From positions 1-64,000 of the forward strand of contig CAKQHH010000002.1 of assembly GCA_934234035.1 (NCBI GenBank): 64,000 nucleotides of DNA. Direction: 5' to 3'. Source of the DNA: an uncultured Clostridia bacterium. GTDB lineage: Bacteria; Bacillota; Clostridia; Peptostreptococcales; Anaerovoracaceae. The translations under genes and the position numbers were made by a program. Each line of letters begins with the position of its first letter. The stretch's first letter is position 1. Under the pieces are notes generated by a model. That model was not told the origin of the DNA and did no database searches. It saw only the letters and a program-made list of their open reading frames with translations. Positions 41,969-50,897 of the stretch are shown here, one piece after another.

Positions 41969-44887
41969 CTACAGCTTTAATCCTACTTCATTCAAAATCC
42001 GCTCTGTGGAGTGCCCATCACAGGAACGCATAAACTTTTCTCGGAAAGCATGCATCTTCTCCCGATCGAATTCCGTATCAATGTGGGTAATATAATCAAT
42101 AATCTCTTCTGTACTGATTAATACCGGTCCCGGTGCCATTTCGAAATAATCGTAATAGAAACCTCTCCAATCGAAATACACATCCAAATCATAGGCGAAG
42201 AGAATAATCGGCTTCTCAAATAAGGAATATTCAAAAATCAGAGAAGAATAGTCTGAAATACAAATATCCGAAGCGCAAATTAAGTCTTCTATTTCCATCG
42301 TATGGGATACATCGTATACAAAGGAATCCCGATATTCCAGCGGAATTTCCGGCAGTCTCTTTACCAAAGGATGGTGTTTTATCAGGATAATATACTCTTC
42401 TCCCAAGGATTCGTACAATTTCTCATAGTCAAAATGATCCGGTCCATACGCACTTGCCACTCTTCCTCGGAAGGTCGGAGCATAGAGAATAATCTTTTTT
42501 TCCGCCGCCGCAGGAATCTGTTCGATAATTCGCTGCTTTGCCGCACGAATATAGTCATCCTGGAAAAACACATCCGTTCGGCTGACTCCTACCGGTTTAA
42601 CGTTACCCACACCTTTCAGCTGCATGGCCTCTTCGTAAGCCCATACCACTTCCGGGCTGCTGACGCACACCAAATCGAAATTGCGGTACATCGGATACCG
42701 TTTCTGCTCTTTTGCATTTCCGCCGAAAATCTTGTCCGCCGTGCTGAATCCAAACTTCTTAAACGCACCGCATCCATGCCAGAGCTGTACAATTTTTGTT
42801 TCCGGTCGCTTGTTGATTCCGCAAGTGGTCACCGTCGCCTCATCTAAGAACACGTAATTTGCGGTTGCCAAGTCCTTGATTAAATCCAAATCCACCTTAA
42901 ACTTCTGCCGATAGCGAAGCGATAGGTTCAACAGAAATTTGTCATGAATGTTAAACTTACCGGATTTCTCCAACAGATTGTGGACATAAGTCATGGAATT
43001 CGGCAATGTCGGTTTTCGATTGACGATAAAAAGAACCTTGTTCTTCTCAATCGGTTTCCGAGCATGCCACTTGTAATATATCGGAAACAATACTTTTAAC
43101 GTCAAAAATTTATATCCTTCTCGCAGCTTGCGATTTCGCCACTTCTTCAAGCGAAGGGATATAGTTTCCACCTCGGTGCTTTCCTTCTCAATCCGGTTCA
43201 AGCGCTTTTCTTCTTTGCGGAGTTTTCGCACGTACCCAAGCTTGACCCCAACATTCTTGACCTTTCGCAGAACATCACTGTCACTCATATTCGTGACAAA
43301 AGAATTGTCTTCGAACTTAATGTAAGAGGAATTTCCGTATAACCGATTCAAGTCCTTCGTAGAATCCGATTCAAACAATCGCTTCTTTGCCAGGAGATTT
43401 TTTATGCTGAAAATCTTATTGCTCCATATTGCATCCAATTGATTGTATTTGGAACGCTTCTTTATTACCGAGAATTCGTTTGTAAATACAGTGGACTGTG
43501 CCTCCAGTTTATGAAAACGCTCTCCGTCAATTTTACAAATCGGCGCAGTGATAAATGTTTTGTCATGAATCTGCTTCATCATCTGTGCAACAGTTCGAGT
43601 CGACGGATATACCGGTTCCTCCACTATAATACAGTGCGTACCCTTCGCTTCCTGCAGCGCCGCCTTTTTCCATTTCGCCAAATTGGCATGTGGCCGCACG
43701 TGAAAGTTTTCCTTCTTCAGATAAATTTTCGGAACGGCATCTATCAATGCTTCATCCAAAAGGATTTCGAATGAAACAAAAATCTGCCCGTAATATGCTT
43801 CCAACATCTTCTCTACAGATTCTTTTGGAAGTTCTGCTGTTACCAAGACCGAAAGAAGCGGATTCTCCGCAAGCTCTTCCCGATTCATCAGTCCCACATC
43901 CATCTGAAGATCTGAATTGTCTTCCAATAAAGCTTTCCATTGACTCGGAAACATATTCTCTCTGCATTCTTCCAATGATTCCTGAAGAAGCAAATAGAGC
44001 TCCTCGTCACTGTTCCAAAGCAAACGATAATACTCATCCAGAATCGAAATTTGAGCGAACCGCTTCCACATGGTCGACCGAATCAATTTCCAATTCCAGA
44101 ACATCTCGTCTTTCGCCGCCTGAGTTGCATCAGAAGCGTTTACTTCGTTCAAACTTTCCGCGGATTCTTCATCAATTACCTGAATTATTTCCATTAAATT
44201 CTGACGAAGGTCTTTGAACGAGGATGAATTTGCCTTTTGACTGAGAGAAGCATCTTCCCAAAAGGAATTCTTCACATACTTGTATACGATGGATGGACAC
44301 CCCGTAATCTTCTCTGCCTTCTGAATATACCGGAAGATAAACAGTCCATCTTCGGCATGTTTTGTTCCGTTGAATCTCAATTGAAATTCTTCAATCAGGG
44401 AACGTCGGAACAGCTTATTGCAAAGGGTGAAATTCCAGCAAAGCGACTTATGATACTTCGGAATGTCAGTTTCCTTTGAGAGATTTTTAGAAGATTTCGG
44501 CATATAATCTTCCGTCATGTACTGTATAGTATGACGCCCGATTACCAAATCCGCCATATGCTCTCTGGCCGCATGGTAGAGGTCATTCAACGCATTCTCC
44601 GGCACTTCGTCATCGGCATCAAAGAAGACGATATAATCTCCCTGAGCAACATCCAGACCATGATTTCTGGCTGCGCTAACACCTTGATTCTCCTGACGGA
44701 ATACCCGAATTCTGGAATCCTCCGATTGATATTTCTCTAATACGCTCTGAGTATCATCTTTGGATCCATCGTTAATTACGACAACTTCAAAATTTTCAAA
44801 TGTCTGTGCCTTGATTGCATCCAGCATCCGCGGCAATGTCATCGCTGCGTTGTATGCCGGGATAATAACCGATACCTTTGGTGACAT
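41969..44887 (-). CDS. bifunctional GT2 glycosyltransferase / CDP-glycerol glycerophosphotransferase
   Basis: A 972-residue fusion. Residues 1-240 form an intact GT2 domain (SVIIPAYNAAMTLPRML, VVINDGSKDDTQ, VFFDADDEVPE). A central helical and basic region follows. The last 390 residues are a TagF-type GT-B domain: IVQLWHGCGAFKKFGFS, GVSRTDVFF, IILYAPTFRG, ILIKHHPLV, CISDYSSLIFEYSL. It could both glycosylate and extend a polyol-phosphate chain. ATG at 44887 with GAAAGGATT; 20 bp after tarJ, same operon. Confidence 0.9.
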   Translation of the reverse strand: MSPKVSVIIPAYNAAMTLPRMLDAIKAQTFENFEVVVINDGSKDDTQSVLEKYQSEDSRIRVFRQENQGVSAARNHGLDVAQGDYIVFFDADDEVPENALNDLYHAAREHMADLVIGRHTIQYMTEDYMPKSSKNLSKETDIPKYHKSLCWNFTLCNKLFRRSLIEEFQLRFNGTKHAEDGLFIFRYIQKAEKITGCPSIVYKYVKNSFWEDASLSQKANSSSFKDLRQNLMEIIQVIDEESAESLNEVNASDATQAAKDEMFWNWKLIRSTMWKRFAQISILDEYYRLLWNSDEELYLLLQESLEECRENMFPSQWKALLEDNSDLQMDVGLMNREELAENPLLSVLVTAELPKESVEKMLEAYYGQIFVSFEILLDEALIDAVPKIYLKKENFHVRPHANLAKWKKAALQEAKGTHCIIVEEPVYPSTRTVAQMMKQIHDKTFITAPICKIDGERFHKLEAQSTVFTNEFSVIKKRSKYNQLDAIWSNKIFSIKNLLAKKRLFESDSTKDLNRLYGNSSYIKFEDNSFVTNMSDSDVLRKVKNVGVKLGYVRKLRKEEKRLNRIEKESTEVETISLRLKKWRNRKLREGYKFLTLKVLFPIYYKWHARKPIEKNKVLFIVNRKPTLPNSMTYVHNLLEKSGKFNIHDKFLLNLSLRYRQKFKVDLDLIKDLATANYVFLDEATVTTCGINKRPETKIVQLWHGCGAFKKFGFSTADKIFGGNAKEQKRYPMYRNFDLVCVSSPEVVWAYEEAMQLKGVGNVKPVGVSRTDVFFQDDYIRAAKQRIIEQIPAAAEKKIILYAPTFRGRVASAYGPDHFDYEKLYESLGEEYIILIKHHPLVKRLPEIPLEYRDSFVYDVSHTMEIEDLICASDICISDYSSLIFEYSLFEKPIILFAYDLDVYFDWRGFYYDYFEMAPGPVLISTEEIIDYITHIDTEFDREKMHAFREKFMRSCDGHSTERILNEVGLKL

Positions 44888-44907
44888 TAATTTCTATAAT
44901 CCTTTCG

Positions 44908-45933
44908 TTATTTCTTCCACACCATAACGGTCTTTCCGCCGTGTTTCTGGATATCTGCATCAAACGCATGGGTCATATCCTTGATGGTGCGAACCTCTAC
45001 GATTTCTCCGATAATGCTGGACAGATAATCCACCACTTCCGGATGCTCTTTGTAGAACTGCAGCAAATGGCGGAAATCATCCGCACTGCTTCGGCTGCTT
45101 CCGTAGAGGGTCAGTCCCTTTTCCAAAATCATTCGAGTGTTGATCGGTACCGGGTCTTCGGAAACGCCCAGCGCCGCAATGCATCCTTCCGGATTGATGT
45201 AGTCGATAATCTGATTGATGGATGTACCGGAACCGGCCTTTCCCACGCACTCAAACCCGTGATTGATTCTCAAATCTTCCGGAATGGCATCGATGAAGTA
45301 CGTCTCGTCCGCAAAGACGAAATCGTCCATCTTGTATTCGTGTTTTCCGAAGATATATACCTTGCTCTCCGGGAATCTCTTCTTCAGAAGCAGGGACGTG
45401 ATAAAAGCAAGATTGCCATCTCCCCATACGCCAAGTACATTTCTTCTTCCATGCGCTTTCCGGTCAAACCGATCGATGGCATGGTAGCTTACGGAAACCA
45501 GTTCGGTAAAAGCAGCGACGAAATCGTCGATTCCGTCCGGCACGGCCACAACTCGGTCCCTTCTCATGGCCACGATATCCTGCATAAAACCGTCAAATCC
45601 GCTGGCGCGGAATTTGCTGCTGCGCAGATAGTTCTCCGCAACGATGTCGTCCTCCTCCATCGGCGTGTTCGGAACCATTACGACCTTCTGTCCCGACTGA
45701 AAATCTCCTGCCGGATCGTAGATTACTTCACCGATTGCTTCGTGAATCAAGGCCATCGGTAATTTTTTCTTCAGCACTTCCGGCGGCCGAGTCCCCTGAA
45801 AATAGCGCTGATCCGCATTGCAAATGGAAAGATGGGTCGGACGCACCAATACCGAATCTCCATTTACATCAACGTCGGAAAACTCCGATTCAATGCGTCT
45901 CGGCTCTACAAGTCTGTATACTGTATTCAGCAT
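44908..45933 (-). CDS. tarJ: ribulose-5-phosphate reductase (TarJ), CDP-ribitol pathway
   Basis: Zinc-dependent alcohol dehydrogenase-like enzyme reducing ribulose 5-phosphate to ribitol 5-phosphate with NADPH. The 341 residues include SICNADQRYF (Cys38) and MALIHEAIGEV (His64, Glu65) as zinc ligands and a Rossmann glycine stretch VLGVWGDGNLAF. Length and the pairing with TarI are typical. Its ATG overlaps the tarI stop (TAATG at 45933), so the two are coupled. Confidence 0.92.
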   Translation of the reverse strand: MLNTVYRLVEPRRIESEFSDVDVNGDSVLVRPTHLSICNADQRYFQGTRPPEVLKKKLPMALIHEAIGEVIYDPAGDFQSGQKVVMVPNTPMEEDDIVAENYLRSSKFRASGFDGFMQDIVAMRRDRVVAVPDGIDDFVAAFTELVSVSYHAIDRFDRKAHGRRNVLGVWGDGNLAFITSLLLKKRFPESKVYIFGKHEYKMDDFVFADETYFIDAIPEDLRINHGFECVGKAGSGTSINQIIDYINPEGCIAALGVSEDPVPINTRMILEKGLTLYGSSRSSADDFRHLLQFYKEHPEVVDYLSSIIGEIVEVRTIKDMTHAFDADIQKHGGKTVMVWKK

Positions 45934-46640
45934 TATTTTTCTCCTCCCAGCAGCGTTTCTGCCAACTGAAGATCATACGGGTAGGTTACTTTGATATTAA
46001 AGGTCTCGCCCTTAATCAGTGCCACCTTATCGCCCTTTACAACAAACACCTTCGCTGCATCGGTCAAAATCTTTCGCTCATCCTCGCTCAAGGTCTCATA
46101 CAAATCCTTGAATCTCTTTGCTCGGAAGCTCTGCGGGGTCTGTCCCTGGTAGTAGTTTGCCCGATTCGGAATGTTGGCGATGGTCTCTCCATCGAGGCTC
46201 TCTACAATGGTATCCGTTGCCGGAATTACCGTATCGCAAGCGATGCCCTTTCGAACGGATTCCACATTCTCTTCCAGGATGCGATGCGTCACGAAAGGAC
46301 GAACCGCATCGTGTGTCACCAATGAAGTCTCTTCATCCAATCCATCGGTTTCTTCAATGTAGCGAATGGCATTCATGATGGTGCCGTTTCGATCTTTTCC
46401 GCCTTCAATTACAACCACATTGCTGTTCTCCGGAAGGTGCTTCCGGAACAAATCCTTTGTATATGTCACCCACTGTGCCGGGCACAGAACAATAACCTTC
46501 TCAAAATTGTCATTGATGATAAATTTTTCTACTGTATGAACAATAATCGGTTTCTTTCCAATGTGCAGATACTGCTTCGGACGGTCCACATTTCCCATCC
46601 GGCTACCGATACCACCTGCCAGAACCACACCGTATATCAT
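45933..46640 (-). CDS. tarI: ribitol-5-phosphate cytidylyltransferase (TarI)
   Basis: IspD-fold nucleotidyltransferase making CDP-ribitol from CTP and ribitol 5-phosphate. The 235-residue protein has the CTP loop LAGGIGSRMGNVDRPKQYL, the conserved VTHDAVRPFVTHRIL and GQTPQSFRAK. IspD itself is related, but fusion of the operon with tarJ and with TagF-type genes makes TarI much more likely. ATG at 46640 with AGGGAGGA. First gene of a tarI-tarJ-GT2/TagF-PLP enzyme operon. Confidence 0.93.
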   Translation of the reverse strand: MIYGVVLAGGIGSRMGNVDRPKQYLHIGKKPIIVHTVEKFIINDNFEKVIVLCPAQWVTYTKDLFRKHLPENSNVVVIEGGKDRNGTIMNAIRYIEETDGLDEETSLVTHDAVRPFVTHRILEENVESVRKGIACDTVIPATDTIVESLDGETIANIPNRANYYQGQTPQSFRAKRFKDLYETLSEDERKILTDAAKVFVVKGDKVALIKGETFNIKVTYPYDLQLAETLLGGEK

Positions 46641-46679
46641 TTTTTCTTCCTCCCTTGATTGTCAGAGTTTAATCGTATA

Positions 46680-46708
46680 ATTATATCCCAAATTCTGTCA
46701 TTGTTCAA
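46680..46708 (-). promoter_or_regulatory. strong promoter of the tarIJ operon
   Basis: Minus strand TTGAAC (46703-46708), 17 bp, TATAAT (46680-46685). The -35 box overlaps the stop codon of the upstream glycerophosphotransferase gene. Confidence 0.75.
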
Positions 46709-47865
46709 GAATTACGGGATTGTTCCACATTTCGAAGCACCAATTCCGCCAACCGACGGGTGTTTCCGGCCCCGGGCTGTACGTATTTCTCAATGAAGGA
46801 TTGGCTCGCATCCGGGCGCTTCTCCGTCCCTTCCGACCTTCTTCTTTCCACATCTTCATACACCCGTTCCAGAAGCTCGGTCGGCTTCCGATATTTCTCC
46901 AGCGGAATGTCTTTCATGAAATCGATGATAAAGCCTCTTCGTTCCAGATACCGATCCAAATCGAACGTGTATAGGTAGATTGGAATTTCCGCTGTCGCCG
47001 CTTCATAGATAATCGACGAATAATCAGTAATCAATGCATCCGTAACGCTGAACAGCTCCATCGCCGTGAATTCCGGGCATTCAAAAATGTCTTCTCGATG
47101 AATGCCGGTTCGATCCACCGGATGAAGTTTCACGATAAGATTGTACGCTTCATAATTGAACGCTTCGAATAAAGAATCTAAATGTTCTGTGATATTCTCT
47201 CCGTTTCGAAACGTCGGGGCATAGAGAATATTCGGACGCTTTCCCAATTCCGGATACCTCCGAATAATTTCTTCTCGCTTTCGGCGATGGTATTCCCGAT
47301 CCGTCAGCAAATCCGTCCGCGGCAGCGGGCATACTTTTACCCGAGATTCCGGCATGCGAAAGGCCTTCGCATAGTAGGGTCGGCAGAATTCACTGCTGCA
47401 GATGGCACAATCGTAATTTTCGTGCATGTGCATCGCCTTTGCCAAGGCCTCGCTGTGCCCTTCTTCCGTTCCTACCGCGTAGTATCCAAACTGCTTCAGC
47501 ACGCCCAGTGCGTGCCACAGCTGGATGATGGAAAGCTCCTTCCGATGATGGAGAATGCTGGCATTGATGCAGTACCCTTCCAGAAGCACAACCCTGGATG
47601 TCGCAAAGACGTGCATCTCCCGGGTCACCATGTACCAAAGATATTTTATTTTGCCCACCAAGCCCGGCGGAATCATCCGGTTCAGCGTAACGATTTCCAC
47701 CTCCGGATTCTGTCGCTCCAGCTCTTCCTTCAGAAGACGCATGTCCAATGTCAAGGTGCTGCTCTGCCGGCTCACCATGGCGATGCGATTCCGAACCGGG
47801 AACAGCTTGTGAATTCCGTAGATGCCGTTGCAGATGGCAATGGCGATTTTCAGCATTATCTGCAT
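46705..47865 (-). CDS. CDP-glycerol glycerophosphotransferase-family protein (TagB/TarF-like)
   Basis: A 386-residue protein with a single N-terminal hydrophobic helix (about 2-20) and the GT-B domain: ELSIIQLWHALGVLKQFGYY, PLPRTDLLTD, NILYAPTFRNGEN, VKLHPVDRTG, ALITDYSSIIYEAATAE. The short form without GT2 is like TagB/TarF primases that add the first one or two glycerol phosphates to the linkage unit. The GGGAG before the ATG at 47865 decides this start; it overlaps the upstream stop by 10 bp. Confidence 0.88.
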   Translation of the reverse strand: MQIMLKIAIAICNGIYGIHKLFPVRNRIAMVSRQSSTLTLDMRLLKEELERQNPEVEIVTLNRMIPPGLVGKIKYLWYMVTREMHVFATSRVVLLEGYCINASILHHRKELSIIQLWHALGVLKQFGYYAVGTEEGHSEALAKAMHMHENYDCAICSSEFCRPYYAKAFRMPESRVKVCPLPRTDLLTDREYHRRKREEIIRRYPELGKRPNILYAPTFRNGENITEHLDSLFEAFNYEAYNLIVKLHPVDRTGIHREDIFECPEFTAMELFSVTDALITDYSSIIYEAATAEIPIYLYTFDLDRYLERRGFIIDFMKDIPLEKYRKPTELLERVYEDVERRRSEGTEKRPDASQSFIEKYVQPGAGNTRRLAELVLRNVEQSRNS

Positions 47866-49031
47866 TCTTTACTCCCGTTCTTCTCAAATACCCATTGGAT
47901 AACCCGTTCCGTGGCACGGCCATCGCATGCGGACATGTATTTCTCTCCGAACTTTCGGCGAATCTCCGATTCGTCCTCCGCCGGCGCCTGAATGGCCGCA
48001 ATGAGTTCCTCCGGATTTTTTGCCACCGGGCCAAAGAGGTATTCTTCATAATCAAAATAGAAGCTCCGACCGTTGTAGTAGGTGTCGAAATCATACGGAT
48101 AATACACCACCCGGCCGCCGGTCAAATAGTAATCGAAAATAACGGAAGAATAATCCGTTATCATCACGTCCGTAACCGTCAGGATATCGTTGATTTCCCG
48201 CTCCTCCGAAAGGTCCAGAAAGAAATCCGGATACTTTGCGAAATCCGGTGTCCGGACCTTGCCGTTCGCAATGTTGTTGTACAGCGCCGGATGCCATTTA
48301 AAGACCCACACATATTCTTCGTGAAGGGCTTCATAGATTTCATCCAGCGGAATCCGGCTGAAATCGTAGCTTGCATCATCCGCCCGAAGGCCCCGATACG
48401 TCGGTGCAAAGAGAATCAGTTTCTTTCCCTGCAGCTGCGGATACGCTTCATGCAGCCGCGCCTTCGTTTCCTTTAGGTATTTCTCATCGAAAAAAATATC
48501 CGTCCGGGGAACACCGGTGGCCCGCACTTTATCCGGAGTTACGCCGAAAGCCTCGGCATAGCAAGAATTAATGGCTTCGCTGCTGGTAATCACGTGGGTA
48601 TACTTCCGGTACCCCTTGTGAATGCGAATATTTTCATTGCCTTCCGCCCGGCTGTATCCGAACTTCTTAAAGGCGCCGGCACCGTGCCACAGCTGGCAGA
48701 TTTTCTGGCCTTCCCGCACCTTGTAGTACGATGTGTAACGGAAATAATCCTCCAGAAAAACGACTTCCGCCGTGGTCATGTCATACACCAATTTGCAGAA
48801 TTTTCCGAAGGAACTCCAATTCCGCCGATCCGCTTTGAAATACGTGGCTCTCTCGTAATCTTCGCCCATGGCATCGTATACGCACTTTAAATTTCCGCCA
48901 TTCTCCCCGCGAACGTCGGAAATAAATACCGCCTTGTTCTTTCGCACCGGACAGAAGATGCCGATAATCCGGTTCAACAGAATAAAAACGCCGGCGGTCA
49001 TAAGATTTGTACAATATCTGATATATCTCAT
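47856..49031 (-). CDS. CDP-glycerol glycerophosphotransferase-family protein (TagF/TarF-like)
   Basis: A 391-residue paralogue of the downstream gene, with an N-terminal membrane-type helix (LMTAGVFILLNRIIGIF) and the full GT-B set: CQLWHGAGAFKKFGYS, GVPRTDIFF, LILFAPTYRG, VFKWHPAL, VMITDYSSVIFDYYLTGG. Cytosolic face of the membrane, using CDP-glycerol or CDP-ribitol. The frame opens at 49145 but the ATG at 49031 has AGGTGA upstream and lies just inside the predicted transcript start. Confidence 0.9.
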   Translation of the reverse strand: MRYIRYCTNLMTAGVFILLNRIIGIFCPVRKNKAVFISDVRGENGGNLKCVYDAMGEDYERATYFKADRRNWSSFGKFCKLVYDMTTAEVVFLEDYFRYTSYYKVREGQKICQLWHGAGAFKKFGYSRAEGNENIRIHKGYRKYTHVITSSEAINSCYAEAFGVTPDKVRATGVPRTDIFFDEKYLKETKARLHEAYPQLQGKKLILFAPTYRGLRADDASYDFSRIPLDEIYEALHEEYVWVFKWHPALYNNIANGKVRTPDFAKYPDFFLDLSEEREINDILTVTDVMITDYSSVIFDYYLTGGRVVYYPYDFDTYYNGRSFYFDYEEYLFGPVAKNPEELIAAIQAPAEDESEIRRKFGEKYMSACDGRATERVIQWVFEKNGSKECR

Positions 49032-49054
49032 TGGTATCACCTCAATATAGTGCG

Positions 49055-49083
49055 ATTTTAGCACATAACCGCCCCTGTCACAA
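49055..49083 (-). promoter_or_regulatory. promoter of the two TagB/F-like genes
   Basis: Minus strand TTGTGA (49078-49083), 17 bp, TAAAAT (49055-49060) with TGC before it. Predicted leader is under 20 nt. Confidence 0.6.
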
Positions 49084-49125
49084 GTTAACCGATAAAATAT
49101 TTCTGCCAGTTTACAAATAATATTA

Positions 49126-49154
49126 TTGCATTTTATCCCCAACAATGATATTAT
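49126..49154 (+). promoter_or_regulatory. promoter of the first GH25 gene
   Basis: TTGCAT (49126-49131), 17 bp, TATTAT (49149-49154) preceded by TGA. Divergent from the TagB/F promoter, about 40 bp apart. Confidence 0.6.
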
Positions 49155-49179
49155 CCTTACAGGTATTTAAGAAAGGACA

Positions 49180-49197
49180 ATGACAAAAGCGTTATGA
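49180..49197 (+). CDS. possible five-codon leader peptide coupled to the GH25 gene
   Basis: GAAAGGA (49171-49177) is placed for an ATG at 49180 that encodes only M-T-K-A-L. Its TGA overlaps the GH25 ATG at 49194 as ATGA. The GH25 start itself has no ribosome site at normal spacing. Re-initiation from this mini-ORF would explain the layout. Seen in sequence; the coupling is inference. Confidence 0.4.
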   Translation: MTKAL

Positions 49198-50678
49198 TTC
49201 AGAAACACACGAAGAAAATTAATATCGGAATCGCAATTCTGGCGGTGCTTCTTATTTTTGCGCTGGCCATGGTTCCGGCTCAGGGAACAACCAAGAAAAG
49301 TAAGACCGGCTGGAAGAAGTCCGGTTCCTATACGTACTACTACTATAAGAGCGGCAAATGCTACAAGGACCGCTTTGCCACCATCAAGGGAAGCAAGTAT
49401 TTTTTTGATGAGAAAGGTCACCTCGTTAAAGGACATTTTTCTCATGAAGATAATTACTACTACTCCGATGCCTCTTCCGGCAAGGTAAAGACCACCGCCG
49501 GCTTCGTGAAATACGACGGCAATCGGTACTACGTCACCAAAGGCGGCACCATCTATACCGGTCACACCTTGAAGTTAAAAGGAAAGAGATATAAGGCTTT
49601 CTCCACCGGAAGATTGGGGACCGGCGTCTTCAAATACGGTACCGTTTCCCGCTTCTATGCGGACAGCAACGGCGTGGTAAAAACCACTCCGGGATTTGTC
49701 AATTACAACGGAAACCGCTACTATGTGAATTCCGATGGAAAGATTGAGTGGGGTCACACCTTCAAGGTGTCCGGCTACACCTATAAAGCATATTCTACCG
49801 GTCGTCTGGGAAAAGGAATCTTCAAGTACGGATCCAAGTACTACTACGGCGATTCCAACTGCCGGGTGAAGACCACCAAGGGTTGGATTAATTACGACGG
49901 AAAACGCTATTATGCCGCATCCGGCGGAAAGATCTATCAGGATCAGTTTATCACCGTAAGCGGAGACCGCTACTACGCTTCCTCCACCGGTGCTATTCAG
50001 ACCGGATCTTTCAAAGTCGATGGAAAGAAATACAAGACCACATCCACGGGACGGATTATCGAGCTGAATACCGGCAAAGCCATCGGCATCGATGTATCCT
50101 ATTTCCAGTACGAAATCAACTGGAAAAAGGTGAAAGCCTCCGGCGTGAAGTTCGCTATCATTCGCTGCGGTTACCGCGGCAGCACCAACGGCAAGCTGTA
50201 CACCGACAGTACTTTTATGAGAAACATCAAGGGCGCGAAAGCCGCCGGAATCGATGTGGGCGTCTACTTCTTTACGGAAGCGATTAATGCGAAGGAAGGC
50301 AAGGAAGAAGCCGATTTCTGCATCAAGCAGATTAAGAAATCCGGCGTCGATGTCACCTATCCGGTTGTTATCGACACGGAGAACCTGGCCGGTGCGAGAG
50401 CCTCCAGCAGCAGACTTTCCAAAACCAAGAGAACCGAAGCGGTTCAGGCGTTCTGCAAGCAGGTAAAAGCCAAGGGATATACGCCGATGATTTACGCCAG
50501 CACCAGTTGGCTCAACAATCAGCTCAATATGAGCAAGCTGTCCGACTACTATGTTTGGGTTGCTCAGTATTACAAGAAGGTCACCTACGGCGGCTCCTAT
50601 AAATGCTGGCAGTACACCAGTTCCGGCAGAGTAAACGGCATCAGCACCCGCGTCGATATGGACTACTGGTACTATTAA
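49194..50678 (+). CDS. secreted GH25 lysozyme with aromatic cell-wall-binding repeats
   Basis: A 494-residue exported muramidase. Signal segment (NIGIAILAVLLIFALAMVPA), then about 270 residues of 20-residue-class repeats of choline-binding type (patterns such as KTTPGFVNYNGNRYYVNS and GHTFKVSGYTYKAYSTG), Tyr-rich rather than Trp-rich. The GH25 domain follows from about residue 300: AIGIDVSYFQ, FAIIRCGYRG, DVGVYFFTEA, and the catalytic VIDTEN. It ends WQYTSSGRVNGI, typical of the family. It cleaves between MurNAc and GlcNAc. First of three plus-strand repeat proteins. Confidence 0.92.
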   Translation: MIQKHTKKINIGIAILAVLLIFALAMVPAQGTTKKSKTGWKKSGSYTYYYYKSGKCYKDRFATIKGSKYFFDEKGHLVKGHFSHEDNYYYSDASSGKVKTTAGFVKYDGNRYYVTKGGTIYTGHTLKLKGKRYKAFSTGRLGTGVFKYGTVSRFYADSNGVVKTTPGFVNYNGNRYYVNSDGKIEWGHTFKVSGYTYKAYSTGRLGKGIFKYGSKYYYGDSNCRVKTTKGWINYDGKRYYAASGGKIYQDQFITVSGDRYYASSTGAIQTGSFKVDGKKYKTTSTGRIIELNTGKAIGIDVSYFQYEINWKKVKASGVKFAIIRCGYRGSTNGKLYTDSTFMRNIKGAKAAGIDVGVYFFTEAINAKEGKEEADFCIKQIKKSGVDVTYPVVIDTENLAGARASSSRLSKTKRTEAVQAFCKQVKAKGYTPMIYASTSWLNNQLNMSKLSDYYVWVAQYYKKVTYGGSYKCWQYTSSGRVNGISTRVDMDYWYY

Positions 50679-50758
50679 ATCGCCATCATAAATTTACACA
50701 CCTATACACATGAGAATTTGATGCGGTACCACCTACACATACCGCATCACGTTCCCGG

Positions 50759-50795
50759 AAAAGGAGATGAGATTTTCCCTCATCTCCTTTTTTGT
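50759..50795 (+). terminator. intrinsic terminator after the first GH25 gene
   Basis: Arms AGGAGATGAG and CTCATCTCCT with a seven-base loop, followed by TTTTTTG. A second palindrome, ATGCGGTA/TACCGCAT (about 50721-50747), lies just before it without a U tract. Confidence 0.85.
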
Positions 50796-50832
50796 TTCCC
50801 CTTATATTCTTCCCTTCCGGAAGCTCCTATAT

Positions 50833-50838
50833 TATAAT
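50833..50838 (+). promoter_or_regulatory. putative -10 box of the second GH25 gene
   Basis: TATAAT 60 bp before the ATG, after the upstream terminator; the -35 region is weak. Confidence 0.4.
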
Positions 50839-50897
50839 AAAAAGATGACAATGCAGATTTAATTCCGTCATCAATCATCAAATGAAAGGATTTTTTC

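Noticed and set aside
45933..46640. IspD of the isoprenoid pathway
   Set aside because: Same fold, but coupling with tarJ and TagF-type genes makes ribitol-5-phosphate cytidylyltransferase far more likely.
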